Of a stretch of DNA of 64,000 nt, positions 16,770 to 49,680 are shown piece after piece (position 1 is the first letter of the stretch; every line of letters starts with the position of its first letter). Origin of the DNA: Tupaia tana (lineage: Eukaryota > Chordata > Mammalia > Scandentia > Tupaiidae); the NCBI GenBank assembly GCA_026018925.1, contig JAKSZU010000007.1:92892328-92956327 (forward strand). Direction: 5' to 3'. Made by a program: the position numbers and the translations under genes. Below the pieces are notes generated by a model that saw only the letters and a program-made list of their open reading frames with translations, was not told the origin of the DNA and made no database searches.

Positions 16770-17037
16770 AATTTTTTATTTTTAAATTTGCTATAGGGTG
16801 TGTGTGTTCATCAGAGAGAGACAAAATGAGAAAGCAACTCTCAGGGAGGAGGGCCACACCACGGTCCCTTCCATTCTCCTCTCAGTATTTTGGGCCCTTA
16901 CACACATGTGCTCAGTGTGTTTTTTAAGCTGCAGGGTGAACCTGGTGTGTTTTTCAAGCTGCCGGGTCCAGGACTGGAGCCATCTAGTCAGCCATGTGGG
17001 ATCCAGCCACCTCAACCGCCATGCCATCTGGTGGGGC
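16770..17037 (-). mobile_element. tRNA-SINE type C with internal duplication
   Basis: The GTGTGTTTTTCAAGCTGC segment occurs twice (about 16,914 and 16,944), lengthening the copy. Confidence 0.75.
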
Positions 17038-17188
17038 CCCAGGGTTATCAAAGTTTTTTATTTTTATTGTTTCTATTTAAAGAAAGAAACTTGGTTTTTC
17101 GAGCCTAATAAAATGAGTCTCTTAACAGATCAATCACGAAAGAAAAAAAAGGGCTTGAATATTTAATGCCTTTAAAAAGTCCAGTGTG

Positions 17189-17358
17189 GGAGCCGGCAGG
17201 TGGTGTGGTGGATAGGGTGCTGGACTTCCACATGGCCGACTGCGGTTTAAGTCCTGCAGCTATCTTCCCCCCCCCACCCCGTCTCTCTGGTAAGCACATG
17301 TGCCCTATAGTAAATTAAAAAAAATAATAATAATAGTAAATAAAATTAAATAATTACA
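17189..17358 (+). mobile_element. tRNA-SINE type B-like hybrid
   Basis: B-like head and AT-rich tail, but with GCACATGTGCCCTATAGTAA typical of type A before the tail. Confidence 0.8.
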
Positions 17359-17359
17359 A

Positions 17360-17660
17360 AAAAAGAAAACACTATGCTAAGTGAAATAAAGCAGACTCGA
17401 AGGACAAACAGTATGATTCCATTTATATGAAATATCTAGACTAGTCACATTTATAAAGATAGATTTAGAATTCCCATGGATGGGAACAGGAAACAGCGTG
17501 GAGTTGTTGCCTACTGATTAGAGAGTGTCTATTTGGAATAATGACATATTTCAGAAATAGGTAGTGGTGACAGTAATACAACATTGTAAAAGTAACAAAT
17601 GCCTCTAAATCGTTCACATAAAAATGTTTAAGATGACAAATTTTATGTTACCTTTTTTTC
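17360..17660 (+). mobile_element. Old L1 (L1M-type) 3' end fragment
   Basis: Contains the familiar mammalian L1M block (CACTATGCTAAGTGAAATAA and a TATGATTCCATTTATATGAA segment) in plus orientation. No coding capacity. Confidence 0.7.
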
Positions 17661-17662
17661 AT

Positions 17663-17905
17663 TCCTTTTTTTTTTTTGCCAGAGAGAAACACAGAAAGAC
17701 AAAAGGGATAGGAGGGAGAAGGCGCCCCCTAATGGGGTGTGGTCATGTCACAGTTGCTTTTTCCCTATTTCTCTACCCTGTCTAGATTTTGGGCAGGCAT
17801 GCACATGTGCCTGACATGTTTTTCAAACTGCCAGGGCTGGGATTTGAACTGTGATCAGCTATGGGGGATCTGGCTACTTTAACCACTGGGCTATATGGCC
17901 AACCC
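17663..17905 (-). mobile_element. tRNA-SINE type C
   Basis: TTGCCAGAGAGAAACACAG to CTATATGGCCAACC; flanks share TATGTTAC. Confidence 0.75.
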
Positions 17906-17924
17906 TATGTTACATACTTTTTAT

Positions 17925-18605
17925 CATAACGCAAAAAGGTTAAATAGAGCTACCGTACGACCCGTTAATCTCACGCCTAGGTATGTACTATAAAGGGATA
18001 AAGGATGTGCCCACACAAACTCCTGCACACAAATATTTGGAGCAGCGTTAGTCACAATTAGCCCAGCAGGGGGCAGCCCAGCAACTACCAGGTAATGAGC
18101 AGGTGAGTAGGACGTGGTTTGTCCATGCCGTGAAGTACGATTTGGCCATGAAAAGAAAGAAAGTATTGATAATACGTTACGACATGGATAAACCTTGGAA
18201 GTAAAGAACGAAATACTATTCAGACGTTAAAGAGGAATGAAGTATTGATACATGTGACAACGTGGGTAACCCTGAAAGCCTGGAAAGAGGCCCGGCACGA
18301 GAGCCCATGGTGTTCGATTCCGTCGCGGCAGTGCACCTAGAACAGGCAAATTCATAGTCCGGAAAGCAGACTGGTGGTTATCTAGAGTTGAGAGGGTGTT
18401 AGGGAGCGCTGGGGAGTGATTGCTAAAAGATATGGGGTTCCTGGGGCCAGCAGGTGGTGTAGTGGCTAAGGCACTGGATTCCCACATGACCGACCATGGT
18501 TTGAGTCCCGGAAAATGTTGAAACACATATTTCAATATTAACTTTCTCTTTCTTAGAGCTAGTAAAAAAGGAAGTTCGTTCGTTCTTTCTTCTTCTTCTT
18601 CTTCT
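17925..18605 (+). mobile_element. Old L1 (L1M-type) ORF2 end and 3' UTR
   Basis: This second plus-strand L1M piece starts in the last part of ORF2 and passes GAATGAAGTATTGATACATG. It runs into the 3' UTR block with GGTGGTTATC and a 'ggggttcc' segment. A head-only SINE (18442-18511) interrupts it. Confidence 0.7.
18442..18511 (+). mobile_element. Head-only tRNA-SINE
   Basis: Only the tRNA-like first 70 bases (GGGGCCAGCAGGTGGTGTAG to TTTGAGTCCCGG) are present, without body or A tail, inside an L1M fragment. Confidence 0.75.
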
Positions 18606-18873
18606 TTTTTTTTTTTTTTTTTTTTTTTTTTTGAGAGGTTTTTGCTATAGGGCACATGTGCTCACCAGAAAGACAGAGAGAGACAGAAAGTGAGAAATCA
18701 CCCCCTGGGGGTATGGCCATGCCACAATCCCTTCTCCTCCATTCTCCTCTCGGGATCCTAGGCACATGCACATGTGCCCAGCATGAGTTTAAGCCACCCG
18801 GTATGGGACTTGAACCGCGGTTGACTACATGGGAGTCCAGCGACATAGCCATTGCACCAACTGCTGGTCTCCC
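18605..18873 (-). mobile_element. tRNA-SINE type A
   Basis: Long poly(T) after a (TTC)n run; ends CACCAACTGCTGGTCTCCC. Confidence 0.93.
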
Positions 18874-19326
18874 TAATGCGTTCTTGAAGATCAGGGGCTT
18901 TATCTATGAAAAGGTAGTGAGTAGTTACTTATAACCTGTGCGAAGCAGCAGCCAGCCTTAAAGTAGCCCATTGAACTAAAGGAACAGGAAAACAACATAG
19001 ACCCATTAAATTTCTCAGAAATAGGAGGTGAAAGGACGAAATCTTTGGATACGTTCCAAGTCTGTAGAAAGAAGCTGGACCTGCGACTCTGCACAAAGTG
19101 AAGGGACCTGCTGTATAATACAGAGGGGATTCAATGCCTTGCCCAGCGAGCTCTGTAATGCTTCATATCCACGACGGCATCTAAGATGCCCAGCCACGGG
19201 ACAGGCACGTCCTTCTCCTGTCCACGTATGCGGTAGTTTTCACGGGTTTCTGACCGGATGTCGCAGACGAAGGCTGAGAGGTTATCCAAGACTCCGTTCC
19301 TGTTCTGCAGAAGCAGTTCTGGAGGA
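18874..19326. other. Intergenic, nothing recognised
   Basis: Unique sequence between two SINEs. No gene or known repeat seen. Confidence 0.5.
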
Positions 19327-19420
19327 GGGGCCGGCAGGTGGCGTGGTGGTTAAGGGTGCTGGACTCCCACATGGCCGACCGCAGTTTGAGTCCTGGACCT
19401 GGCGGCTTGCTTTCTCACTT

Positions 19421-19451
<31 letters not shown>

Positions 19452-19513
19452 GCCCCTCTCTGGTCAGATTAAAATATAAATTAATTAATTAAGATAAAGT
19501 AACTCTTTTAAAA
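19327..19513 (+). mobile_element. tRNA-SINE type B
   Basis: GGGGCCGGCAGGTGGCGTGG with a long CT run; flanks share AGTTCTG. Confidence 0.9.
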
Positions 19514-19886
19514 AAAAGTAGTTCTGTAGGATAGTCTTCTCCCAGGTCTCCTCCACCTCAGTGCTGCCACTACTGTGGGATCCCAGAGCCCGGCTTCCTC
19601 TGCCTCGACCTCTCTCTCCCTCTGCAACCTGAGCTGCTGCTTTGGCCTGCTCCAGCCTCCAGTTCTTTGACTGGCGGGCCTCGGACACCGTTTGGGCGGC
19701 CGGCTTCTCAGATCCAGCAACTGCTGGATCCCCTCGACTGGCTAGCCACGGCGGCCCCTCTGAGGCCCGGCGAGTGCCCCTAACTAGCCATAGGGCCCCT
19801 CGGGTTGTCTGACCCTGCCGCCCATGACCTGAGCCTCGGATCCAGCTGCTTTAACCACGAGGCCACAGAGATGGCCCCAAGTTGTT
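19514..19886. other. Intergenic GC-rich stretch
   Basis: No gene recognised. The last 45 bases (GGATCCAGCTGCTTTAACC to GATGGCCCC) look like the head of a type C SINE in minus orientation. Confidence 0.45.
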
Positions 19887-20148
19887 TTTTAGTTTGTTTT
19901 GTTTTGTTTGGAGAGGTTTTTGCTATAGGGCATGTGCACTTGCCAGAAAGTCAGAGAGAGACAGAGAGGGAGAAATCACCCCCAGGGGGGATGGCCACTC
20001 TACAATCCCTTCTCCATTCTTCTCTCAGGATCTCGGGCAGTCACGCACACATGCCTGGCATGAGTTTGAGCCACTGGGTCTGGGACTCAAGCCACGGTCA
20101 ACTATGTGGGAGTCCAGTGACGTAGCCATCACGCCATCTGCTGGTCCT
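19887..20148 (-). mobile_element. tRNA-SINE type A
   Basis: GGAGAGGTTTTTGCTATAGG to CACGCCATCTGCTGGTCC. Confidence 0.92.
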
Positions 20149-20472
20149 GTCTCCAAGCTATTTTTTAAAAGGGAAAAGCATGATTAAATAAGAGGAGGAA
20201 AGTCCCCAAGATAACTGACAGTGGGGTCCCTTGGGCCTCCAAGACCCAGTCAACCTTTCTGCCTCTCGGAGGTTGGCCTCCAGGTCCACAGCCGAGGAAG
20301 TCTCTGCAAGGACAGGGCCTGGAGCCTGAACAAGGTCTCCTTAGGTGCATCTCGGGTCCCTAGGTGGCCACTGTGGCAGGACTGCCCACCTTTAGGAACC
20401 TCAGCTGGAAATTTCTAGCCAATAAATAGAGCATGGGAGCCATCTTTGACAGCTTCCCAAAATAGACACAGT

Positions 20473-20617
20473 ACCCACATGGCCAACTGCGGTTCAAATC
20501 CCGGACCTGGCGGGTTGCTTTTTCACTTTCCTTCTCTTTCTGTCTCTTGCTCTGTCCCTCTCTGGTTAAATGAAAATGAAGTAAATAAAGTTAAATAAAA
20601 TAATTCTTTTAAAAAAA
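20473..20617 (+). mobile_element. tRNA-SINE type B, 5'-truncated
   Basis: Starts at CCACATGGCCAACTGCGG. Flanks share a near-duplicate AATAGACACAGTAC / AATAAGCACAGTAC, so truncation occurred at insertion. Confidence 0.85.
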
Positions 20618-20619
20618 TA

Positions 20620-21836
20620 AGCACAGTACAAAAATAATTTGTCACACTAGGATTTCATGACAAATGGGATTAGGTGGCTTCCCAAGCCCCCCGTTGAAAC
20701 ACACTTTGGGCCTCAATTTTGTAAGGAGGTCAATTTACTCTTCCTCTTCAATACAAAACCACTGTGGCCTTTCCTGGTTATCTCGACATTGAGTTACTGT
20801 AGACATTTTAGCTGAAGGTGTTCAATTTACTGTCTCCACTGAGAAAGATTCTCCAAAATGGGTGTACTGCATGCAGATTTACTAGAGACATTTGACATAA
20901 TCTGGAAAGTTTAAGAGTTGGGGACACACCTTGAACCCCCATTTGTAAGGGAGTCATCCACATGTCTTCACGGTGGACCATCCTGGGCATTGCCATGGAG
21001 CTACTCCACCCGATCAGGGAGCTAGCAGGAACCCGCATCTTGGGGATCTCGTGTGTGGGGAGGTGGCCACAAGTGCCCTGGGGCCCAGAACGGTGTCTCA
21101 CAGCACAGATCTGCTCCAGACGGTAGATGCAAGCTGTAGCCCAGAGTTGCGGACACAGTTTGGGACTTGATTTTGTAGGAGCCGGACATACCTGTCTCTG
21201 CCGGAACCATCCTGGACTCAAACCCATGAGCTGCTTCATTCCAATGGTGAATACAACACTGAGGGTTTAAGAGCTGGGGACATATTTTGGGACCCAATTT
21301 TATGAGCTGGACCTTCTAATTTTCTTAGCAGCCACTCGGGGGTAAGAAGAGCACTAGCTTCCCTGAGATGCTGAATGTGATATTGAAGTCCTGGACTCAC
21401 GCCCCCAAATCTTCCTCTGGAAAGTTTAAGATCCGGGTTCCATGTGGGTCCCCTATTTTGGCAGGAGTTGCATCTTGTCGTGGTCACTTATCAGAATTTG
21501 CAGATGGTCCATACTGTCAGCGACGCCGAGTCCAGAAACTGCCCTGGGTCCTGCATCTTGTCGCACCTGCATCCCTTTCTGGCGGGAAACTTGGGTGGGA
21601 AATGTTGCACAGTCTACTACTTTTACTTTGGATACTTTGTATCTTTTGTTGTTGTGGTAAACTGAGATTTTGTCATTTTCTAGTTTCTAGACTGTAGACA
21701 TGCAATTGATTTTTGTTTATTGATCCAACAAGAAAAAAATATCTTATTCTGATCATTCTCACAATCTTTGATTTTTTTATGTGGACGGTTACATCTCTGG
21801 AGAACAGTGACAGTTTGGCTTCATCCTCGCTCCCCC
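20620..21836. repeat. Stretch with diverged internal repeats, no gene
   Basis: A motif like GGAAAGTTTAAGAGCTGGGG, ACACATTTTGGGACCCAA and TTTTGTAGGAGCTGG recurs in decayed form near 20,697 (partial), 20,899, 21,153 (partial), 21,262 and 21,415. It may be an old tandem array or a long repeat I cannot name. Short frames on both strands show no family. Confidence 0.5.
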
Positions 21837-22099
21837 CTTTTTTTTTTTTTTGAGAGGTTTTTGCTATAGGGCGCATGCGCTCACTAGACAGAGAGAGAGA
21901 CAGAGAGACAGAAAGCGAGAAATCACCCCCTAGGGGGGATGGCCATGCCGCAATCCCTTCTCCTCCATTCTCCTCTCGGGATCTTGGGCATGCATGCACA
22001 CGCGCCCGGCGTGAGTTTTAAGCCACCGGGTCTGGGACTCGAACCGCGGCCGACTACGTGAGAGTCCAGCAACATAGCCATTACACTAACTGCTGGTCC
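21837..22099 (-). mobile_element. tRNA-SINE type A
   Basis: GAGAGGTTTTTGCTATAGGG to CTAACTGCTGGTCCC, inserted in the poly(T) of the next copy. Confidence 0.93.
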
Positions 22100-22348
22100 C
22101 TTTTTTTTTTTTTTAAAGAGAGTTTTGCTATAGGGTGTGTGTGCTCACCAGAGAGACAGAATGCAAGAAATCATGCCCCCCCCCCAGGGGGGAGAGCCTT
22201 GCTGCAATCCTTTCTCTATTCTCCCCTGGGGATTTTGGGCACCCATGCACACGCACCTGGCGTGAGTTTTAAGCCTCCAGGTTCCAGCCGCAAACCGCCA
22301 GACTACATGGGAATCCAGCGACATAGCCATTACGCCACCTGCTGGCCC
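22100..22348 (-). mobile_element. tRNA-SINE type A
   Basis: AGAGAGTTTTGCTATAGGG to CACCTGCTGGCCC. Confidence 0.9.
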
Positions 22349-22499
22349 CTCTGTTTTTCTAATGCCTGAAAATTTGTAAGACTACCAACTTTATTGTGAG
22401 TTCCGTAGGACTAATGAAAAACTACCCGAATCTTGGTGTTTTCTTAATAAAAAGATTGTGACTGTTTTTAAATTTTTATTTGTTTTATTGTTAGGGGAC

Positions 22500-23556
22500 T
22501 CCCCCAGGTTTAATTCACTTTATTTTCACTGTGTGAAAACCCCATGCTGTGGTCACGGCTGGAGCCTGGGTCCTCTGCACGGAGACTCCGGCGTGGGCCT
22601 TGACGAGATGGTCGGTGGATTCCTGATAGGGAGATCTTTTTCCAGAGGTCGGGGGTCAGAGAGCTGCAGGTCTTGGAGACGGATCACAGATGGCCTTGGT
22701 GAAGGTGCCAGGGTGGCGGTGCAGCCGGGCTGAGGTGTAGCTGTCATCAATGCCAGTGTCAGCAGCAGCTTCCTGGACATAGGGGCCGAGACGATGCCAG
22801 TGCCTCTGGGGGCAGGAATGAGGCCACCAGCCGAGCCACGGCGCCGGTCACCTTGCAAGGGACAGTGTGCGGCTTGCCCACCTTGTTCCCCCGTAGCCTC
22901 TCCACCCGGGGACGATGGAGAGCTTAGCCAGGATGCCGGCCCCTCGGGTGGCGGTGACCACCTCCTGGGAGCATTTTACACCCAAACCATTGTGGCCATT
23001 GTGGCGACAAACGCCTTGAGCCCGGTCCGCTGGGCAGCGCGAGTCTGCTTCTGCATGGGCACAGTCTTCAAGACCTCATCCTTTTTTATTTTTATAGAAT
23101 TATTTTATTCAACCTTATTTATTTTAATTTGACCAGAGAGGGACAGGGTGAGAGAGAGCGAGAGTGAGAGGGAAAGTGAGAAAGCAAGCGGCCAGGTCCG
23201 GGACTCAAACCGTTGTTGGCCTTGTGGGAGTCTAGCGCCTTTAACTACCATGCCACCTGCTGGCCCTAAAGCCTCATCCTTGAGAGAGACCCCCAGGAAA
23301 AAGTCATGATCTCAGACTCCTGGATGGGAGGGAGAAGGAACAGATCTCCTTTGGGGACTCGATCTTCATGTCTTTGACCAGGCGGCCCAGCTCGGTGACC
23401 GGGATCCATCCTCACCCTCGGCCTTATCTCCACGAGCTCTGCGGTGGCCCTGGCACACTGCGGCCACCACCGAAGCCCCCACAGAAGCCACCTTGTTTCC
23501 TACCCCAGGGCCCCGGGGGCTCCGAGCCCTGCCACTGCACCGGTGTCATCCGTCAT
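22500..23556 (-). pseudogene. RPS2: RPS2 processed pseudogene, split by a type B SINE
   Basis: This is an intronless copy of ribosomal protein S2. Recognisable stretches are [48 protein letters not shown] and [11 protein letters not shown]. Relative to RPS2 the Arg-Gly-rich N-terminus is shortened and several frameshifts and stops occur. The stop codon reads TGG. The RPS2 3' UTR with AATAAAGTGAATTAA follows at about 22,510-22,525. A type B SINE at 23084-23267 interrupts it with a 14-base target duplication (AAGNCCTCATCCTT). Confidence 0.93.
23084..23267 (-). mobile_element. tRNA-SINE type B in the RPS2 pseudogene
   Basis: Duplication at 23070-23083 and 23268-23281 (AAGACCTCATCCTT / AAAGCCTCATCCTT). 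Confidence 0.92.
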
Positions 23557-23621
23557 TTGGTGTCTTCTTGTCCTTTCAGACCCGTGGATAGTCATTGTAT
23601 TCTGCTTCTTTCGTTTCCGTT

Positions 23622-23878
23622 TATTTATTTATTTTTTTCCCTATAGGGCGCGTGTGCAGTCGCCAGAAAGACAGAGAGAGACATAGAGACAGAAAGTGAG
23701 AAATCACTCCCTGGGGGGATGGTCACGCCGCAATCCCTTCTCCTCCATTCTCCTCTCGGGATCTTGGGCACGCACGCACACGTGCCCGGCGTGAGTTTAA
23801 GTCACTGGGTCCGGGACTCAAACTGCCGTCGACTACATAGGAGTCCAGTGACATAGCCATTATGCCAACAGTTGGTCC
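23622..23878 (-). mobile_element. tRNA-SINE type A
   Basis: CCCTATAGGGCGCGTGTGC to CAACAGTTGGTCCTG, next to the RPS2 pseudogene 5' end. Confidence 0.92.
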
Positions 23879-24119
23879 TGAAAAACATAGTTCTTAAGTG
23901 ACGATAAAGTATTCTAAATATATCTAGTCAATAAAAAAAGCTACAAAAAACTTGATTAAATTAATTACTGAACTGGCATTCAACTCGGAAGAATAGTATT
24001 AGAAATAAAGAGACTTGGCATTTTCTGTTTCCCTCCTGCCCCACAAATTGGAAACATTATAAAACTAAAAGCAGTCCAAATTGAAACTAGGAAAATAAAG
24101 GGGTGACATGCTTTTTTGT

Positions 24120-24697
24120 TAGAAATCATTTGACGTACACATTTATTTTTGATCACCGTTTAAAAGCCAGGGAAGAATCACATTGTCTTAATAGTTCCGC
24201 TGTAAACAGAGTGAATTTCAGAGCTCTCAGTCTGCCTGGGGCCTTCTGAGGTGCTGACCCTTCGCTGGCTCGCTGGCCAGTTCCCTCTCCTCCGGGCTCT
24301 CGGCCCTTTGTGGGAGAAGTTTCGGTGAGAAACCACACCAGCTTGCCAAACCCTCCCACCTCCCACCCAGGCAGCGGGTGCTTGGGCTTATGTTTTATTT
24401 TAAGTCATGATAAGCAGCAGTTATCAGACACCGGATGGCAGTTCCTCCGGCAGGTGCTTCCTGAGTACAGGAATGGGTGAGCTCAGGCCCTCCTTTCCCA
24501 GGGAAGGACAGGCTACCGGTCACCTCGGCTCTTTGACCCAGCAAGACCTCGGTGTAAGACACTAAGTCCCTCTGTTTCGGTGTGTTGGAAAAGCCACCCC
24601 TGAGTGGGAAGAGAAGTTAGTTTATTACAATGATGGTTCTGAAAGAGGAAAACGAGAGCAGCGAACGGCAGTGGTGTTCTCCCTTCACCTCCGATGG
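24120..24697 (-). other. FUCA1: FUCA1 3' UTR with AATAAA signal
   Basis: This is unique sequence after the FUCA1 stop with no SINE. AATAAA on the minus strand lies at 24142-24147, which would place the mRNA end near 24,120, about 580 nt past the stop. The end position is inferred from the signal alone. Confidence 0.6.
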
Positions 24698-47400
<22,703 letters not shown>

Positions 47401-47640
47401 CCCTGCTTCCGCGTCTCCACCGCCGCCTCTTATCACGCCGGTGACGAGGGCGTGGCTCCGCCCACCCCGGCCAACGATTGGCTCGGAGGGAAAAGGGGCG
47501 TGTCAGCCCAGACTGCGCGGCTACCGAGCCGCTCCCGCTCGCGGTGGGCAGTGCCCTGGAGTGCCCTCTGGCGTTCGAAGGAAGGAAGGCACAACGACGA
47601 CCGAGCTCCTCGGCTGAACAGAAGAAAACTTTAGGAGGAA
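47401..47640 (-). promoter_or_regulatory. FUCA1: FUCA1 promoter and CpG island
   Basis: CpG-rich sequence lies upstream of the FUCA1 ATG, and the CpG density continues into exon 1 (to about 46,900). It contains a GC-box-like GGGCGTGGC at 47448-47456 and an inverted CCAAT box (ATTGG at 47477-47481). No TATA is visible. Long frames here on either strand are by-products of high GC. Confidence 0.7.
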
Positions 47641-47762
47641 TTAACCGCGGGATTTAATCCTGGAGGTGGGGAAGGCTGGTGTGTGCCGAGAACTGGAAGT
47701 GGTTCTGTTTGTGGCCGCAATCCTGCAGAGGTATGCTGCAGTCAGGTCACGAGATTTATTTA

Positions 47763-48022
47763 TTTATTTATTTATTTAGGAGAGGTTTTTGCTATAGGGC
47801 GCGTGTGCTCACCAGACAGACAGAGACAGAGAGACAAAAAGCGAGAAATCACCTCCCAGGCGGGATGGCTACGCCGCAATCCCTTCAACATTCTCCTCTC
47901 GGGATCTTGGGCATGCACGCACACGCGCCCTGCGTGAGTTTAAGCCACCGGGTCTGGGACTCGAACCGCGGTCAACTACGTGGGAGTCCAGCGACATAGC
48001 CATTACACTAACTGCTGGTCCC
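47763..48022 (-). mobile_element. tRNA-SINE type A upstream of FUCA1
   Basis: Flanks share CGAGATTTATTTA / CGAGTTTTATTTA. It lies about 360 bases upstream of the FUCA1 start codon. Confidence 0.93.
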
Positions 48023-48036
48023 GCGAGTTTTATTTA

Positions 48037-48867
48037 GTAGGCAACTGAGAGCCATAGCGGGGTTTTTGAGATGTCAAATAAAAGCAAACCTGGAGGCAGG
48101 GATACCAGTTTGGAAGAATATTTGTAGCCTTGCAGACTAAGGAGGTAGGGGGGTGATGGGAGAAAGCATTCTGAGGGGAGAGGAGGGAGAAAAGTGGGCG
48201 CTGAAATAGGAAATGGGGATGCTTACCTCTTATTTATGGACCTAGGGGACTTTGGAGGCATTTCAAAGAGCTTAGCTTTTAACTGGAGAGGTAAGACCCA
48301 CATATAGATCGCCACTGAGGATAACATTTTAGATGTCCAGGGACAGAGAATTGAGATCCAGGAGGCTCCTGGCCCAGGGGATAACCTGTGTGAACCTTGC
48401 CTGGCAGGGAGGTCACCCAATTCCTTTATGGTTGCTGCATGCTGTACTTGCACCATCTGGAGGTGACACTATCAGTGTGGTAGTGTGGAAATCGGAAGTC
48501 TCATGATCTCACAGGGCACGATCAGTCCCCACATATCAGTAAGAGAAGGCAGCCTTTCAGTTCGGAAGGGACTCTGGACATCCTTGGCACCCTCCTCTCC
48601 TGCAGAGAAGCCTGGGGGAAAAGAAGTTGTCCCAGATCATGCCAATAGTTAGGGTCAGAGGTGGGAGAGAATCCAGGGTCAGAGGCAGAATCAATGACTT
48701 CTCTCCTCCATCCTGGAAGGAGTTGGAGCCTGTGCCTCCAGAACCCAGCACTTCCCCATTCTGACAGTGATAAACACAGTGGTTGTTGCCGAATGAACAA
48801 CTGTTTTCTTTATCTTCTGCATTTCGTCCTCTGAAATGTTATTTTGAAAGGTTATCCAAAACAGTAA
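48037..48867. other. Intergenic, left of provirus 2
   Basis: Unique sequence; weak MIR-like trace at about 48,580-48,700. No exon of the expected neighbour CNR2 is visible. Confidence 0.5.
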
Positions 48868-48873
48868 GCATAG

Positions 48874-49661
48874 TGCCGGAGCCAGCCGGTAGGTAATTGA
48901 GGGTACCTGAGTGCAGGGGTGAGGATTGAAAAGAAAGACAAGAGACAAAAGATGGGGTTGGGAGGGCTACAGTTCAAGACTGAAGCCCCGAGTTTATTGC
49001 TCCTCATTCTTTTATGCAGAGTGTACAAGGAAGTTCATTAGTTTATTTCTAAGGCCTCTCAGCAACGATTTCCTACACACAATCACATGTAGATTACAAT
49101 CACAGGTTTCTGATTTATGTTTAATTTTTGTTTTTTTCTTTTTTTGGAGAGGTTTTTGCTATAGGGCACGTGCGCTCGCCAGACAGACAGAGAGAGACAG
49201 AGAGACAGAAAGCAGGAAATCACCCCCCAGGGGGGATGGCCACGCCGCAATCCCTTCTCCTCCGTTCTCCTCTCGGGATCTTGGGCATGCACGCACACGC
49301 GCCCGGCGTGAGTTTAAGCCGCCGGGTCCGGGACTCGAACCGCGGTCGACTACGTGGGAGTCCAGCGACATAGCTATTACGCTAACTGCTGGTCCCTGAT
49401 TTATGTTTAATTTATGTACAGAACACCCTGGCCTTTTCCACCCAGGTAATTTCTTCAAGCATGCAATGTTGGGAAGGAGTGTGGTAACCAGTTCCTCAGG
49501 CCACCCTGACCTAAGTCAGAGTCAACATCACGAGATGCTAGGCCAAGGAAGCACTAGCTCTGCAAGCCACCCTGACTTCAGCCAGGGTCAACGCCAAGGG
49601 CGCTAGGCTTAGCAGGCCCCTGTCATGCGACAGGGCAATGCTTTGTATCTGGCTCCCTACA
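48874..49661 (-). repeat. 3' LTR of provirus 2, with a SINE inside
   Basis: It has the same ends as the 5' LTR. It holds a type A SINE (49128-49396) with a 17-base duplication, which accounts for the extra length (788 bp). It lacks the 30-bp U3 duplication of the 5' LTR. Confidence 0.92.
49128..49396 (-). mobile_element. tRNA-SINE type A in the 3' LTR of provirus 2
   Basis: Almost consensus, with exact 17-base duplication TGATTTATGTTTAATTT (49111-49127, 49397-49413). It inserted after the provirus. Confidence 0.97.
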
Positions 49662-49675
49662 TCTCCCCCCTTTTT
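49662..49675 (-). other. Polypurine tract of provirus 2
   Basis: The purine run AAAAAGGGGGGAGA on the minus strand lies directly before the 3' LTR start TGTAGG. This is the expected plus-strand primer. Confidence 0.85.
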
Positions 49676-49680
49676 ATTTA

